This document shows positions 42,916 through 51,374 of a stretch of 64,000 bases of DNA, piece by piece. The translations under genes and the position numbers were made by a program. Source of the DNA: Cronobacter muytjensii ATCC 51329. Its GTDB lineage: Bacteria > Pseudomonadota > Gammaproteobacteria > Enterobacterales > Enterobacteriaceae. The first letter of the stretch is position 1; each line of letters starts with the position of its first letter. The notes under the pieces are model-generated. The model worked only from the letters and a program-made list of their open reading frames with translations, did no database searches and was not told the origin of the DNA. Location of the stretch: positions 992,001 through 1,056,000 of the forward strand of contig NZ_CP012268.1 in NCBI RefSeq assembly GCF_001277195.1. The letters are read 5' to 3'.

Positions 42916-44562
42916 ATGGAACTTCTGCGCCTCGTCTGGCGCCAGTATCGCTGGCCCTTTTCTCTGGTGCTCCTGCTGAGCCTCGCCAGTGCGGCGCTCG
43001 GCATCGGGCTTATCGCCTTTATTAATCAGCGTCTGATTGCAACTGTCGATTTAAACGCCTCGGTGTTGCCGGAATTTCTCGGTCTGCTGGTGCTGCTGAT
43101 GGCGGTCACGCTCGGCTCCCAGCTGGCGCTCACCATGCTTGGCCACCACTTTGTCTACCGGCTGCGCAGCGAATTTATCAAACGCATTATGGATACGCCG
43201 GTCGAGCAGATCGAAAAGCTCGGCAGCGCCACGCTGCTGGCGGGGCTTACCAGCGACGTGCGCAATATCACCGTCGCGTTTGTACGCCTGCCGGAGCTGG
43301 TGCAGGGCGTCATTTTAACGCTCGGCAGCGCTGCCTATCTCGGCTGGTTATCCGGCAAAATGCTGCTGGTGACCGCGCTGTGGATTGCCGTCACGCTCTG
43401 GACAGGCTACCTGCTGGTGCAGCGCGTCTATAAACATCTCGCCACGCTTCGCGAGGTGGAAGACAGCCTGTATGACGATTTCCAGACCGTACTGGAGGGG
43501 CGCAAAGAGCTTTCGCTTAACCGCGAGCGCGCGGCCTATATCTTCGACAAAATCTATAAGCCGGATGCGGCGCGCTACCGTCAGCACATTATCCGCGCCG
43601 ATACGTTCCATCTGAGCGCGGTTAACTGGTCGAATATCATGATGCTGGGCGTGATTGGCCTGGTGTTCTGGATGTCAAACGGCCTCGGCTGGGCCGATAC
43701 CACGGTCGCGGCTACCTATTCGCTGGCGCTGCTGTTTCTGCGCACGCCGCTGCTCTCGGCGATGGGCGCGCTGCCGACGCTGCTCGCAGCCCAGGTGGCG
43801 TTCAATAAGCTCAAACAGTTTCAGCTCGCGCCGTACGCCCCGGCGTTCAGCCGTCCTGAGCGCAACGCTCGCTGGCAGACGCTGGAGTTGCGTGACGTCA
43901 CGTTTACCTACCACGACGGCAGCTTCAGCGTCGGGCCGATTAACCTTACCCTTCATCGTGGCGAACTGCTGTTCCTGATTGGCGGCAACGGGAGCGGCAA
44001 ATCGACGCTCGCAATGCTGCTGACCGGCCTGTATACACCGGCTACGGGCGAGATCCTGCTGGATGGCAAACCGCTCGGCGCAGAGGACATGGACGCGTAC
44101 CGACAGCACTTCTCGGCGGTATTCACCGATGTCTGGCTGTTTGACAAACTGCTCGGCCCAGACGGCGAAGAGGCTGATCCGGCGCTTGTGGAAACCTGGC
44201 TGAACCGCCTGAAAATGGTCAATAAACTGACGCTTGAGAACGGCAAAATCCTCAACCTGAAGCTCTCGAAAGGGCAGAAAAAGCGCGTGGCGCTGCTGCT
44301 GGCGCTGGCGGAAGGGCGTGACATCATTCTGCTGGATGAATGGGCCGCCGACCAGGACCCGCATTTCCGCCGCGAGTTTTATCAGGCATTGCTGCCGCTG
44401 ATGAAAGAGATGGGCAAAACCGTCTTCGCCATCAGCCATGACGATCACTACTTCATCCATGCCGACCGCCTGCTGGAGATGCGCCAGGGCGTCCTTTCGG
44501 AGCTCACCGGCGAAGAGCGCCAGCTTGCGAGCCGCGACGTGCTGGCGCGCACCGGCAGCTAA
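42916..44562 (+). CDS. yojI: ABC transporter ATP-binding/permease YojI
   Basis: 548-aa fused exporter half-transporter: six membrane helices in about 1-320, then a nucleotide-binding domain. Walker A is GGNGSGKST, the signature is a degenerate LSKGQKKR, and Walker B is DIILLDEWAAD. E. coli YojI exports microcin J25 with TolC; the same role here is inferred. It is the last gene before the lineage-variable block, followed by two tandem terminators. Confidence 0.94.
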   Translation: MELLRLVWRQYRWPFSLVLLLSLASAALGIGLIAFINQRLIATVDLNASVLPEFLGLLVLLMAVTLGSQLALTMLGHHFVYRLRSEFIKRIMDTPVEQIEKLGSATLLAGLTSDVRNITVAFVRLPELVQGVILTLGSAAYLGWLSGKMLLVTALWIAVTLWTGYLLVQRVYKHLATLREVEDSLYDDFQTVLEGRKELSLNRERAAYIFDKIYKPDAARYRQHIIRADTFHLSAVNWSNIMMLGVIGLVFWMSNGLGWADTTVAATYSLALLFLRTPLLSAMGALPTLLAAQVAFNKLKQFQLAPYAPAFSRPERNARWQTLELRDVTFTYHDGSFSVGPINLTLHRGELLFLIGGNGSGKSTLAMLLTGLYTPATGEILLDGKPLGAEDMDAYRQHFSAVFTDVWLFDKLLGPDGEEADPALVETWLNRLKMVNKLTLENGKILNLKLSKGQKKRVALLLALAEGRDIILLDEWAADQDPHFRREFYQALLPLMKEMGKTVFAISHDDHYFIHADRLLEMRQGVLSELTGEERQLASRDVLARTGS

Positions 44563-44577
44563 CCGGCGCGCATAAAA

Positions 44578-44604
44578 AAAGCGGAAGTTTTCTCTTCCGC
44601 TTTC
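44578..44604 (+). terminator. Intrinsic terminator after yojI
   Basis: AAAGCGGAAG/CTTCCGCTTT hairpin with A-rich and T-rich flanks, usable from both sides. Confidence 0.85.
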
Positions 44605-44609
44605 TCACG

Positions 44610-44637
44610 AAACCACCGCGCCGACGGTGGTTTTTTA
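44610..44637. terminator. Second terminator between yojI and the SulP gene
   Basis: ACCACCG/CGGTGGT stem around a 6-base loop, followed by TTTTT on the plus strand. It is adjacent to the end of the convergent SulP gene. Confidence 0.75.
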
Positions 44638-44639
44638 TG

Positions 44640-46133
44640 TCACAGCTTGCCGCTCAGCCGCTGGTGGAAGTCGTGGCTGCGCAGATCCAGCCCTTCAATC
44701 TCCACTTTCGCGTTATAGCGCTGATAGTGCGTTTCGATGGCGTCCAGCGCGGCGACGGTCGAGGCGTCCCAGATTTGCGCGTGGGTTAAATCGATAATCA
44801 CCCGCGCCGGATCCACAGCGTAGCGGAAATGCTCGTAAAGGTCGTTGCTGCTGGCGAAAAAGAGGGGGCCGCGCACGCGGTAGCGCACCGCCGCTCCGTT
44901 ATCGATAACCTCGCGCTCGGCACGGACCACGTGGGCAACGCGACGGGCGAACAGCATCATGGCGAACAACACGCCGCCCGCAACGCCAATGGCGAGGTTG
45001 CCGGTCCAGACGGTGGCGATAACGGTCACCACCATCACCAGCGTTTCCGACACCGGCATCCGCTTCAGGGTCGCCGGCGCAATGCTGTGCCAGTTGAGGG
45101 TTTTAGCCGCGACCACCATCATAATGCCTGCCAGCACAACCATCGGGATTTGCGCCATCACGGCGCTCAGCCCCGTCACCATCAGCAACAGCACCAGCGC
45201 GGCGGCGAGGGTAGAAAAGCGCGATCGGGCGCGGCCCAGTTCCACGTTTACCACCGTCTGGCCGATCATCGCGCAGCCGCCGATGCCGCCATAAAACCCG
45301 CTCAGAATATTGGCGACGCCAAGCCCCCAGCATTCGCGGCGCTTGCTTGATGGCGTATCGGTGATGTCATCCACCAGACGCGCGGTCAGCAGCGATTCCA
45401 TTAGCCCGACGAACGCGATACTCAGCGCGCAGGGCCAGATGATGCTCAGCGTCTCCAGATTGAGCGGCACCAGCAATGGCGTGAAGCCCGGCAGGCCCGG
45501 CGTCATCGGGCCTTCGTCGCCAACTGTCGGCGGGGTCAGGCCGCAGGCCCAGGCGATAACCGTCACCGCGACAATCGCCACCAGCGGCGACGGCACGCTT
45601 TTGGTGATGCGCGGCAGCAGCAGCACGATGGCGAGCGTCGCGGCGAACAGCAGCCATACCATCTGATTCTGCCCCCAGACGTGCGGCACCTGCGCCATAA
45701 AAATCAGGATACCGAGCGCGTTGACGAAACCGGTCATCACTGAGCGGGGGATATAGCGCATCATGCGCGCAAGGCCGAAAAGTCCGAACAGGATCTGGAT
45801 AATCCCGCCCAGCACCAGCGCGGGCAGAATGTAGCCGACGCCGTGTTGATGCACCATCGGGCCGATGACCAACGCCACCGAGCCTGCGGCAGCCGTTACC
45901 ATTGCCGGACGGCCGCCGAGAATCGACATGCTAAAGCACAGGACAATGGAGGCCACCAGGCTCACTTTTGGGTCGACGCCCGCAATCACCGAGAAGGAGA
46001 TAACCTCCGGGATCAGCGCCAGCGCAGTCAGGATGCCCGCCAGCGTTTCGCGCATCAGCAGGCGCGGCGTGCGCAGCACATGCGCCACAGAGAGCTCAGG
46101 GATAGCCCGAGCCGTGTTTTGAGTATCAGACAT
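44640..46133 (-). CDS. SulP-family inorganic anion transporter with STAS domain
   Basis: 497-aa inner-membrane protein. The N-terminal region to about residue 390 has 10-12 helices with SulP motifs: ALIPEVISFSVIAGVDP, YIPRSVMTGFVNALGILIF, and ESLLTARLVDD before a glycine-rich GFYGGIGGCAMIGQT. A C-terminal STAS domain at about 410-490 follows (RGPLFFASSNDLYEHF, VIIDLTHAQIWDASTVAAL). The family carries sulfate, bicarbonate or related anions; the substrate cannot be read from the sequence. It lies 108 bases downstream of norR on the same strand, in a slot not used in E. coli. Confidence 0.9.
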   Translation of the reverse strand: MSDTQNTARAIPELSVAHVLRTPRLLMRETLAGILTALALIPEVISFSVIAGVDPKVSLVASIVLCFSMSILGGRPAMVTAAAGSVALVIGPMVHQHGVGYILPALVLGGIIQILFGLFGLARMMRYIPRSVMTGFVNALGILIFMAQVPHVWGQNQMVWLLFAATLAIVLLLPRITKSVPSPLVAIVAVTVIAWACGLTPPTVGDEGPMTPGLPGFTPLLVPLNLETLSIIWPCALSIAFVGLMESLLTARLVDDITDTPSSKRRECWGLGVANILSGFYGGIGGCAMIGQTVVNVELGRARSRFSTLAAALVLLLMVTGLSAVMAQIPMVVLAGIMMVVAAKTLNWHSIAPATLKRMPVSETLVMVVTVIATVWTGNLAIGVAGGVLFAMMLFARRVAHVVRAEREVIDNGAAVRYRVRGPLFFASSNDLYEHFRYAVDPARVIIDLTHAQIWDASTVAALDAIETHYQRYNAKVEIEGLDLRSHDFHQRLSGKL

Positions 46134-46201
46134 GAGTATTTGCAGGTGTTTTATTATCAGCGCCGCCCTTTACGGGCAGCAGGGACGGGCGATGGTACAG
46201 A

Positions 46202-46227
46202 GCAAGGCGGCAAAATGCCAGCCTTGC
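46202..46227. other. Stem-loop between norR and the SulP gene
   Basis: GCAAGGC/GCCTTGC outer stem with a nested GGCA/TGCC inner stem and AAA loop. It lies just past the norR stop with no T run, so it is a possible attenuator or mRNA 3' end. Confidence 0.4.
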
Positions 46228-46241
46228 GCAATGGCGACGGT

Positions 46242-47759
46242 CTATTTCAGGCCGAGCTTACGCGCGAGCCGGTGGAGGTTGCCGGGGTCCATCTCCAGTA
46301 GCCGCGCGCAGGCCGCCCAGTTATGCCCGGCGAGGTGCAACGCGCGCCGGATATAGTCGCGCTGAAACTGACGTGTGGCGTGCTGGAGGTTTTCGACCTG
46401 CGGCGTGGCGGCGTGCGTGGCCGCGACAGGCGAGGGCACGGCGTCGCCAGGAGCGAAGTGGTGCGGCAGCAGCAGCAGCTCCGGGCCGCGGCTCTCTGCC
46501 TGCGCCACAATAATCGCCCGATAGAGCGCATGTTCGAGTTCGCGAATATTGCCAGGCCAGCGCTGCGCCATCAGCCACGCGTTCGCCTGCGGGCTTAGCG
46601 CGACGCGATTCAGGCCGAATTTCACCCGGCATTTTTCACAGAAAAACCCCGCCAGCAGCAGAATGTCATCGCCACGCTCGCGAAGCGGCGGCACATGTAG
46701 CGGAAAGACGCTCAGGCGATGGTAGAGATCGGCGCGAAAGCCGCCCTGCGCGACGGCCTCGCGCAGAGAGCGGTTGGTGGCGGCGACGATGCGTACATCC
46801 ACCCGCAACAGTTTATCTTCCCCGACGCGCTGCACGTCGCCGTATTGCAACGCCCGCAGCAGCTTCGCCTGAAGCGTCAGCGGCAGTTCGCCCACTTCAT
46901 CGAGAAACAACGTGCCGTTGTCGGCAAGCTCAAATTTGCCGCGCCGGTCGTGGATGGCACCGGTGAACGCGCCCTTTACGTGGCCGAACAGCTCGCTTTC
47001 CGCCACGCTTTCCGGCAGGGCGGCGCAGTTGACGTAGACCAGCGGGCTCGCGGCCCGGGCCGACCTCGCGTGCAGCTCGCGCGCCACCAGTTCTTTGCCG
47101 ACGCCGGTTTCGCCGAGAACCAGCACGTTGAGATCCGACGGCGCCACCAGCGTTATCTCCTTTTTGAGCTGTTGCATCGGGTCCGATTCGCCAATCATCT
47201 CCAGTTGCTCGTCTGGCTGTACGCGTTCTAACGCCCGGCTGAAGGGCGCGGCGGTTTTCTCAAGTTGCTCCATTAATAGCGCGTTATGCAGCGCGCTGCC
47301 CGCAAGGCTCGCGACGCCGCGCAGCTCGTCATCGCTGTAGGCGTCAAACTGCGTGGCGCACATGCCGTCGAGCGTCAGCGCGCCGATGAGCGTCTGCCCG
47401 GAGAACAGCGGCATCCCGACGCAGGCGTGCACGTGCAGCTCCTGGCGCTCCGGGATCAGCCCGTCGTAAGGGTCCGGCAGGTCGCTGTCGGCAGGAAAGC
47501 GCACCACGTCGCCGGCGCGGGCGATGGCTTCAAGGCGCGGATGCGCCGCCAGGCTGAAACGGCGGCCCATCACATCCGGCGCGAGGCCCGCTGTCGCCAG
47601 CGGGCGAAACTGCCGGTTTTCATAGCGCAGCAGGGCGGTGGCGTCGCAGCGCAGCAGGTGATGAATGCTGGCGATCATACGGTTAAAGCGGTCGCGGCCC
47701 GGCAGCCCGTTTTGTATGTCGACGGCCAGCGCGGCGAGCGCATGTGCGGATAGCGTCAT
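46242..47759 (-). CDS. norR: Nitric-oxide-sensing sigma-54 activator NorR
   Basis: 505-aa enhancer-binding protein. The N-terminal GAF domain (1 to about 170) binds NO through a mononuclear iron. The AAA+ domain follows, with Walker A GETGVGKE, the sigma-54 contact motif GAFTGA, and Walker B GTLFLDEVGEL. A Fis-type helix-turn-helix lies at the C-terminus (NWAACARLLEMDPGNLHRLA). The frame extends 20 codons upstream, but ATG 47759 (MTLSAHALAALAVDIQ) matches the family start. It is divergent from norVW. Confidence 0.96.
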   Translation of the reverse strand: MTLSAHALAALAVDIQNGLPGRDRFNRMIASIHHLLRCDATALLRYENRQFRPLATAGLAPDVMGRRFSLAAHPRLEAIARAGDVVRFPADSDLPDPYDGLIPERQELHVHACVGMPLFSGQTLIGALTLDGMCATQFDAYSDDELRGVASLAGSALHNALLMEQLEKTAAPFSRALERVQPDEQLEMIGESDPMQQLKKEITLVAPSDLNVLVLGETGVGKELVARELHARSARAASPLVYVNCAALPESVAESELFGHVKGAFTGAIHDRRGKFELADNGTLFLDEVGELPLTLQAKLLRALQYGDVQRVGEDKLLRVDVRIVAATNRSLREAVAQGGFRADLYHRLSVFPLHVPPLRERGDDILLLAGFFCEKCRVKFGLNRVALSPQANAWLMAQRWPGNIRELEHALYRAIIVAQAESRGPELLLLPHHFAPGDAVPSPVAATHAATPQVENLQHATRQFQRDYIRRALHLAGHNWAACARLLEMDPGNLHRLARKLGLK

Positions 47760-47762
47760 GGT

Positions 47763-47817
47763 GTCAATTCCACAATGTCGTGTCAAAAATACAATACGCG
47801 GTGATTGTGTTTTTGAC
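47763..47817 (+). promoter_or_regulatory. Three NorR-binding sites
   Basis: Three matches to the NorR core GT-N7-AC lie in the norR-norV gap: GTCAATTCCAC (47763-47773), GTCAAAAATAC (47782-47792) and GTGTTTTTGAC (47807-47817). E. coli norVW also needs three such sites upstream of its sigma-54 promoter. Confidence 0.85.
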
Positions 47818-47860
47818 AATGTAGAAAATTGAATTCTTTTAAAATCAATAAAATAAAAAC

Positions 47861-47876
47861 TGGCACGGTGTCTGCA
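47861..47876 (+). promoter_or_regulatory. Sigma-54 promoter of norVW
   Basis: TGGCACGGTGTCTGCA carries the -24 GG and -12 GC elements at the right spacing (consensus TGGCAC-N5-TTGCA, one mismatch). It lies about 45 bases downstream of the last NorR site and 40 before the norV ATG. The AT-rich 47830-47860 between them could bend for IHF, but no clear IHF site was found. Confidence 0.9.
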
Positions 47877-47916
47877 ATACCTGATGCAAAGAGTGTTATT
47901 TCAGAGGAACCGTGCA

Positions 47917-49347
47917 ATGAACATTCATGTTAAAAGCAATATTTTTTGGGTTGGCCAGCGCGACTGGGAAGTACGTGATTTTCACGGCACCGAGTACAAA
48001 ACCTTAAAAGGCAGCAGTTACAACAGCTATCTTATCCGCGAAGAGAAAAATGTGCTGATCGACACCGTCGACCACAAATTCAGCCGCGATTTTGTCAATA
48101 ACCTGCGCAGCGAAATCGATCTTGCGGATATCGACTACATCATTATCAACCACGCCGAAGAGGATCACGCGGGCGCGCTCTCCGAGCTGATGAACTGCAT
48201 CCCGGATACGCCGATTTACTGCACCGCGAACGGTATCGATTCCATAAACGGGCATCACCATCACCCGGAGTGGAACTTTAACGTGGTGAAAACCGGCGAT
48301 ACGCTGGATATCGGCAACGGCAAAAAGCTGATCTTCGTCGAGACCCCGATGCTGCACTGGCCGGACAGCATGATGACTTACCTGACCGGCGACGCGGTGC
48401 TGTTCAGCAACGACGCCTTCGGCCAGCATTACTGCGACGAGCATCTCTTTAACGATGAAGTGGACCAGACCGAGTTGTTCGAGCAATGCCTGCGCTACTA
48501 CGCCAATATCCTGACGCCGTTCAGCCGCCTGGTGACGCCGAAAATCACCGAGATCCTCGGCTTTAACCTGCCGGTGGAGATGATTGCCACTTCTCACGGC
48601 GTGGTCTGGCGCGACAACCCGACGCAGATTGTCGAGCTGTACCTCAAATGGGCGGCGGATTATCAGGAAGATCGCATCACGATTTTCTACGACACCATGT
48701 CTAACAATACCCGCCTGATGGCGGACGCTATCGCCCAGGGCATTGCGGAAGTGGATCCGCGCGTGGCGGTGAAAATCTTTAACGTCGCCCGCAGCGATAA
48801 AAACGAAATCCTTACCAACGTCTTTCGCTCCAAAGGCGTGCTGGTCGGCACCTCGACCATGAATAACGTGATGATGCCGAAAATCGCGGGCCTGGTGGAG
48901 GAGATGACCGGGCTGCGTTTTCGCAACAAGCGCGCCAGCGCGTTCGGCTCCCACGGCTGGAGCGGGGGCGCGGTAGACCGTCTCTCCACGCGCTTGCAGG
49001 ACGCCGGGTTTGAGATGTCGCTAAGCCTGAAAGCCAAATGGCGACCGGACCTCGACGCGCTGGAGGCGTGCCGCGAGCATGGTCGCGAGATTGCCCGTGC
49101 CTGGGCGCTCTCACCGCTGCCCGTCGCGGCTGCGCCCGCCGACGACAGCGGCGTGGCGTTCCAGGAGCCTGACGAACCCGTAGGCCAGTGCATGATCTGC
49201 ACCGTCTGCCAGTGGGTCTACGACCCGGCGCAAGGCGAGCCGAATCAGGATGTCGCGCCCGGCACGCCGTGGGACGCGGTGCCGGAGACGTTCCTCTGCC
49301 CGGAATGCGGCCTCGGCAAATCGGTTTTTGACGTGTACGAGGGCTGA
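47917..49347 (+). CDS. norV: Flavorubredoxin NorV (anaerobic NO reductase)
   Basis: Reduces NO to N2O under anaerobic conditions, 476 aa. The metallo-beta-lactamase-like diiron domain has HAEEDHAG and later MLHWPDSM, SNDAFG and TSHGVVW as ligands. A flavodoxin domain follows at about 255-400 (FYDTMSNNTRLMADAIAQGI). A C-terminal rubredoxin carries CTVCQWVYDP and CPECGLG. ATG 47917 has AGAGGAA upstream and fits the family start; the frame begins 33 bases earlier. It is the first gene of norVW. Confidence 0.97.
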   Translation: MNIHVKSNIFWVGQRDWEVRDFHGTEYKTLKGSSYNSYLIREEKNVLIDTVDHKFSRDFVNNLRSEIDLADIDYIIINHAEEDHAGALSELMNCIPDTPIYCTANGIDSINGHHHHPEWNFNVVKTGDTLDIGNGKKLIFVETPMLHWPDSMMTYLTGDAVLFSNDAFGQHYCDEHLFNDEVDQTELFEQCLRYYANILTPFSRLVTPKITEILGFNLPVEMIATSHGVVWRDNPTQIVELYLKWAADYQEDRITIFYDTMSNNTRLMADAIAQGIAEVDPRVAVKIFNVARSDKNEILTNVFRSKGVLVGTSTMNNVMMPKIAGLVEEMTGLRFRNKRASAFGSHGWSGGAVDRLSTRLQDAGFEMSLSLKAKWRPDLDALEACREHGREIARAWALSPLPVAAAPADDSGVAFQEPDEPVGQCMICTVCQWVYDPAQGEPNQDVAPGTPWDAVPETFLCPECGLGKSVFDVYEG

Positions 49348-49350
49348 ATC

Positions 49351-50493
49351 ATGACTCAGGAACTGATCGTTATCGGCTCCGGCTTCGCCGCGCGGCAACT
49401 GGTGCGCCACCTGCGCCAGCAGGACAGCACGCGTCCTGTCCGGGTTATCGCGGCGGACAGCGGCGATGACTACAACAAACCCGATCTCAGCCATGTGTTC
49501 ACCAACGGGCAGCGCGCGGATGACCTCACCCGGCAGTCGGCGGGTGAATGGGCGGAGCAGAGCCATATTCTGCTGCATCCGTTTACTCAGGCGACGGCGA
49601 TAGATACCGCCGCGCGCACCGTGACGACAACCGCCGGCACTTTCCCCTGGCGACAACTGGTGCTCGCGACCGGCGCGCAGGCGATAGTGCCGCCGGTGGA
49701 GGGCAGCGAGCTGATGTTCACGCTTAACAGCCAGCAGGAGTATCGCCGCTGCGAGGCGGCGCTGCGTGACGCGAAACGCGTGCTGCTGCTGGGCGGCGGG
49801 CTTATCGGCACTGAGCTTGCGATGGATCTCAACCGCGCCGGGAAACAGGTGACGCTGGTGGACACCGGTACGAGTTTGCTCTCCTCAGTGCTGGTGCCGG
49901 AAATCAGCGCGCGCCTGCAAACAGTGCTGGCGCAAAACGGCGTAACGCTGCGGCTGTGCACGGGGCTTTCGTCGCTGGCGCGCCATCATGACTCGCTGGT
50001 CGCGACCTTAACCGACGGGCATCAGCAGAGCGTTGACGCGGTCGTCTGCGCCATCGGGCTGCGTCCTGATCTGACGCTTGCGAAAAGCGCGGGCCTCGTC
50101 ACCCGGCGCGGTATTGTGGTGGATGACCGGCTCGCCACCAGCCATCCGGATATTTACGCGCTCGGTGATTGCGCCGAAATCCGCGGACGTCTGCTGCCGT
50201 TCTTACAGCCTGCCCAGCTTTGCGCCATGACGCTTGCCAGGAATCTCTGCGGCGCGGCGCAAAACCTGACGCTGCCCGCGATGCTGGTGAAAGTGAAAAC
50301 GCCGCTAATGCCGCTGCATCTGGCAGGTGACACGGCCAACCGCGAGCTGGACTGGGAGATGCGCATCACCGCGGATGGCGTGGTGGCGCGCGGGCTGGAC
50401 GGGCAGGGCACGCTGCGCGCGTTTGTGGTCAGCGAGGAGCGCATTAAGCAGGCGTTTGGGCTGCTCAAAGAACTGAACGCGAGCGCCCACTGA
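49351..50493 (+). CDS. norW: NADH:flavorubredoxin reductase NorW
   Basis: 380-aa FAD-dependent reductase passing electrons from NADH to NorV. The N-terminal FAD dinucleotide fold is VIGSGFAARQLVRHLR, the NADH fold is LLLGGGLIGTELAMDLNRAG near 145-164, and the second FAD contact is YALGDCAEI. It starts three bases after norV. Only four bases separate its stop from the convergent KTSC-domain gene. Confidence 0.96.
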   Translation: MTQELIVIGSGFAARQLVRHLRQQDSTRPVRVIAADSGDDYNKPDLSHVFTNGQRADDLTRQSAGEWAEQSHILLHPFTQATAIDTAARTVTTTAGTFPWRQLVLATGAQAIVPPVEGSELMFTLNSQQEYRRCEAALRDAKRVLLLGGGLIGTELAMDLNRAGKQVTLVDTGTSLLSSVLVPEISARLQTVLAQNGVTLRLCTGLSSLARHHDSLVATLTDGHQQSVDAVVCAIGLRPDLTLAKSAGLVTRRGIVVDDRLATSHPDIYALGDCAEIRGRLLPFLQPAQLCAMTLARNLCGAAQNLTLPAMLVKVKTPLMPLHLAGDTANRELDWEMRITADGVVARGLDGQGTLRAFVVSEERIKQAFGLLKELNASAH

Positions 50494-50497
50494 GCCG

Positions 50498-50710
50498 CTA
50501 CTCCACGCGCTGGTAAGGAAAGCGGTCTTTAATGGCTTTGCGAAAATAGCGCCCCTTCGACAGGGCGCGGCCCAGCGTGAGATAAACCTGCTCCGGCACG
50601 TTCTGGTAGTGGTAAACCGCGCCGTTATGAAAGGCTATCTCCAGCACCCGGCTGTCCCAGTCATAACCGACCGACGCCAGGCTGCGGGACATGACCGTTT
50701 CTCGTTGCAT
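50498..50710 (-). CDS. Small KTSC-domain protein
   Basis: 70-aa protein made almost entirely of a KTSC domain: SRSLASVGYDWDSRVLEIAF, then GAVYHYQNVPEQVYLTL and RALSKGRYFRKAIKDRFPY. Similar domains are small stand-alone proteins or C-terminal modules thought to bind nucleic acid, but no function is proven. GAGGG lies just upstream of the ATG at 50710; the longer open frame is a shadow. It is divergent from the yeaR homologue and convergent with norW. Confidence 0.82.
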   Translation of the reverse strand: MQRETVMSRSLASVGYDWDSRVLEIAFHNGAVYHYQNVPEQVYLTLGRALSKGRYFRKAIKDRFPYQRVE

Positions 50711-50743
50711 ATCGCCCTCGCGGCTGATGAAAGACTGACAGTA

Positions 50744-50749
50744 AGTATA
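50744..50749 (-). promoter_or_regulatory. Candidate -10 for the KTSC gene, sigma-S-like
   Basis: On the minus strand the context reads GCTATACTTAC, close to the sigma-S extended -10 KCTAYRCTTAA, about 35 bases before the ATG. No good -35 hexamer is present, which is also usual for sigma-S. Confidence 0.4.
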
Positions 50750-50800
50750 GCGTTGAAACGCCGCCGCCCCGGCGGCAACACCGATTTGAGGAGGTTTACG

Positions 50801-51148
50801 ATGCGTATTCCGCAACATTATGTACATACCCGCGCCACGCCATTCTGGAATAAAGAGACCGCGCCTGCGGCGCTGTTTACCCGGCACAACACCCGCGCGG
50901 GCGTCTATGGCCGGCTGTCGGTGATGCAGGGCGCGGTGAAATATTACGGCTTCGCCGACAGCGACGCGAAAGCGCCGGATATGGAAGTGATTATCGACGC
51001 CGGGCAGTTTGGCATCAGCCCGCCGCAAAAATGGCACCGTATTGAGCTGCTCACCGACGATACATATTTCAATATCGACTTTTTCGCCGACCCGGACGTG
51101 ACGCTGCAGGGCGCCGGTATCGGGCAGGTGGTGAATACGAAAAAGTAG
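50801..51148 (+). CDS. yeaR: DUF1971 protein, YeaR homologue
   Basis: 115-aa cupin-like DUF1971/TehB-N-type protein that aligns along its length with E. coli YeaR: MRIPQHYVHTRATPFWNKET, then GVYGRLSVMQGAVKYYGFAD and PPQKWHRIELLTDDTYFNID. E. coli yeaR is induced by nitrate/nitrite and NO, and the biochemical role is unknown. Here the gene lies beside norRVW. A strong GAGGAGG at 50788-50794 fixes the start, and a short GC hairpin (50760-50776) sits in the leader. Confidence 0.88.
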   Translation: MRIPQHYVHTRATPFWNKETAPAALFTRHNTRAGVYGRLSVMQGAVKYYGFADSDAKAPDMEVIIDAGQFGISPPQKWHRIELLTDDTYFNIDFFADPDVTLQGAGIGQVVNTKK

Positions 51149-51263
51149 GGTGAACAGGGATTATTTTTTAATGAGCTATAACGCCGGGCACTCATGTCCG
51201 GCGTCATTATTCACAGCCAGCGTATAAAAATAATGGAATTATTCAGTAAACGAATTATAAAAT

Positions 51264-51290
51264 GATAACTATAATGTTTTTGTTATAACT
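51264..51290 (+). promoter_or_regulatory. Candidate hsd promoter with flanking inverted repeat
   Basis: TATAAT (51270-51275), with TAAACG 17 bases upstream, is a plausible sigma-70 promoter about 100 bases before hsdM. ATAAC (51265-51269) and GTTAT (51282-51286) flank the -10 symmetrically, and GTTATAAC is itself a palindrome. The surrounding 51149-51374 is AT-rich; apart from a GCCGGGCA/TGTCCGGC hairpin after yeaR (51181-51205) I see nothing else. Confidence 0.45.
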
Positions 51291-51374
51291 CATTGATTTA
51301 TTGATCATTTTTGCGAGGGTGAATACCATGCGAACCATCCGTTGCCGTGTGGCTTACAACAAGGATGGTTTCTC

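Noticed and set aside
50760..50776. GC hairpin upstream of yeaR as a riboswitch
   Set aside because: Only a simple 6-bp stem with no conserved riboswitch elements.
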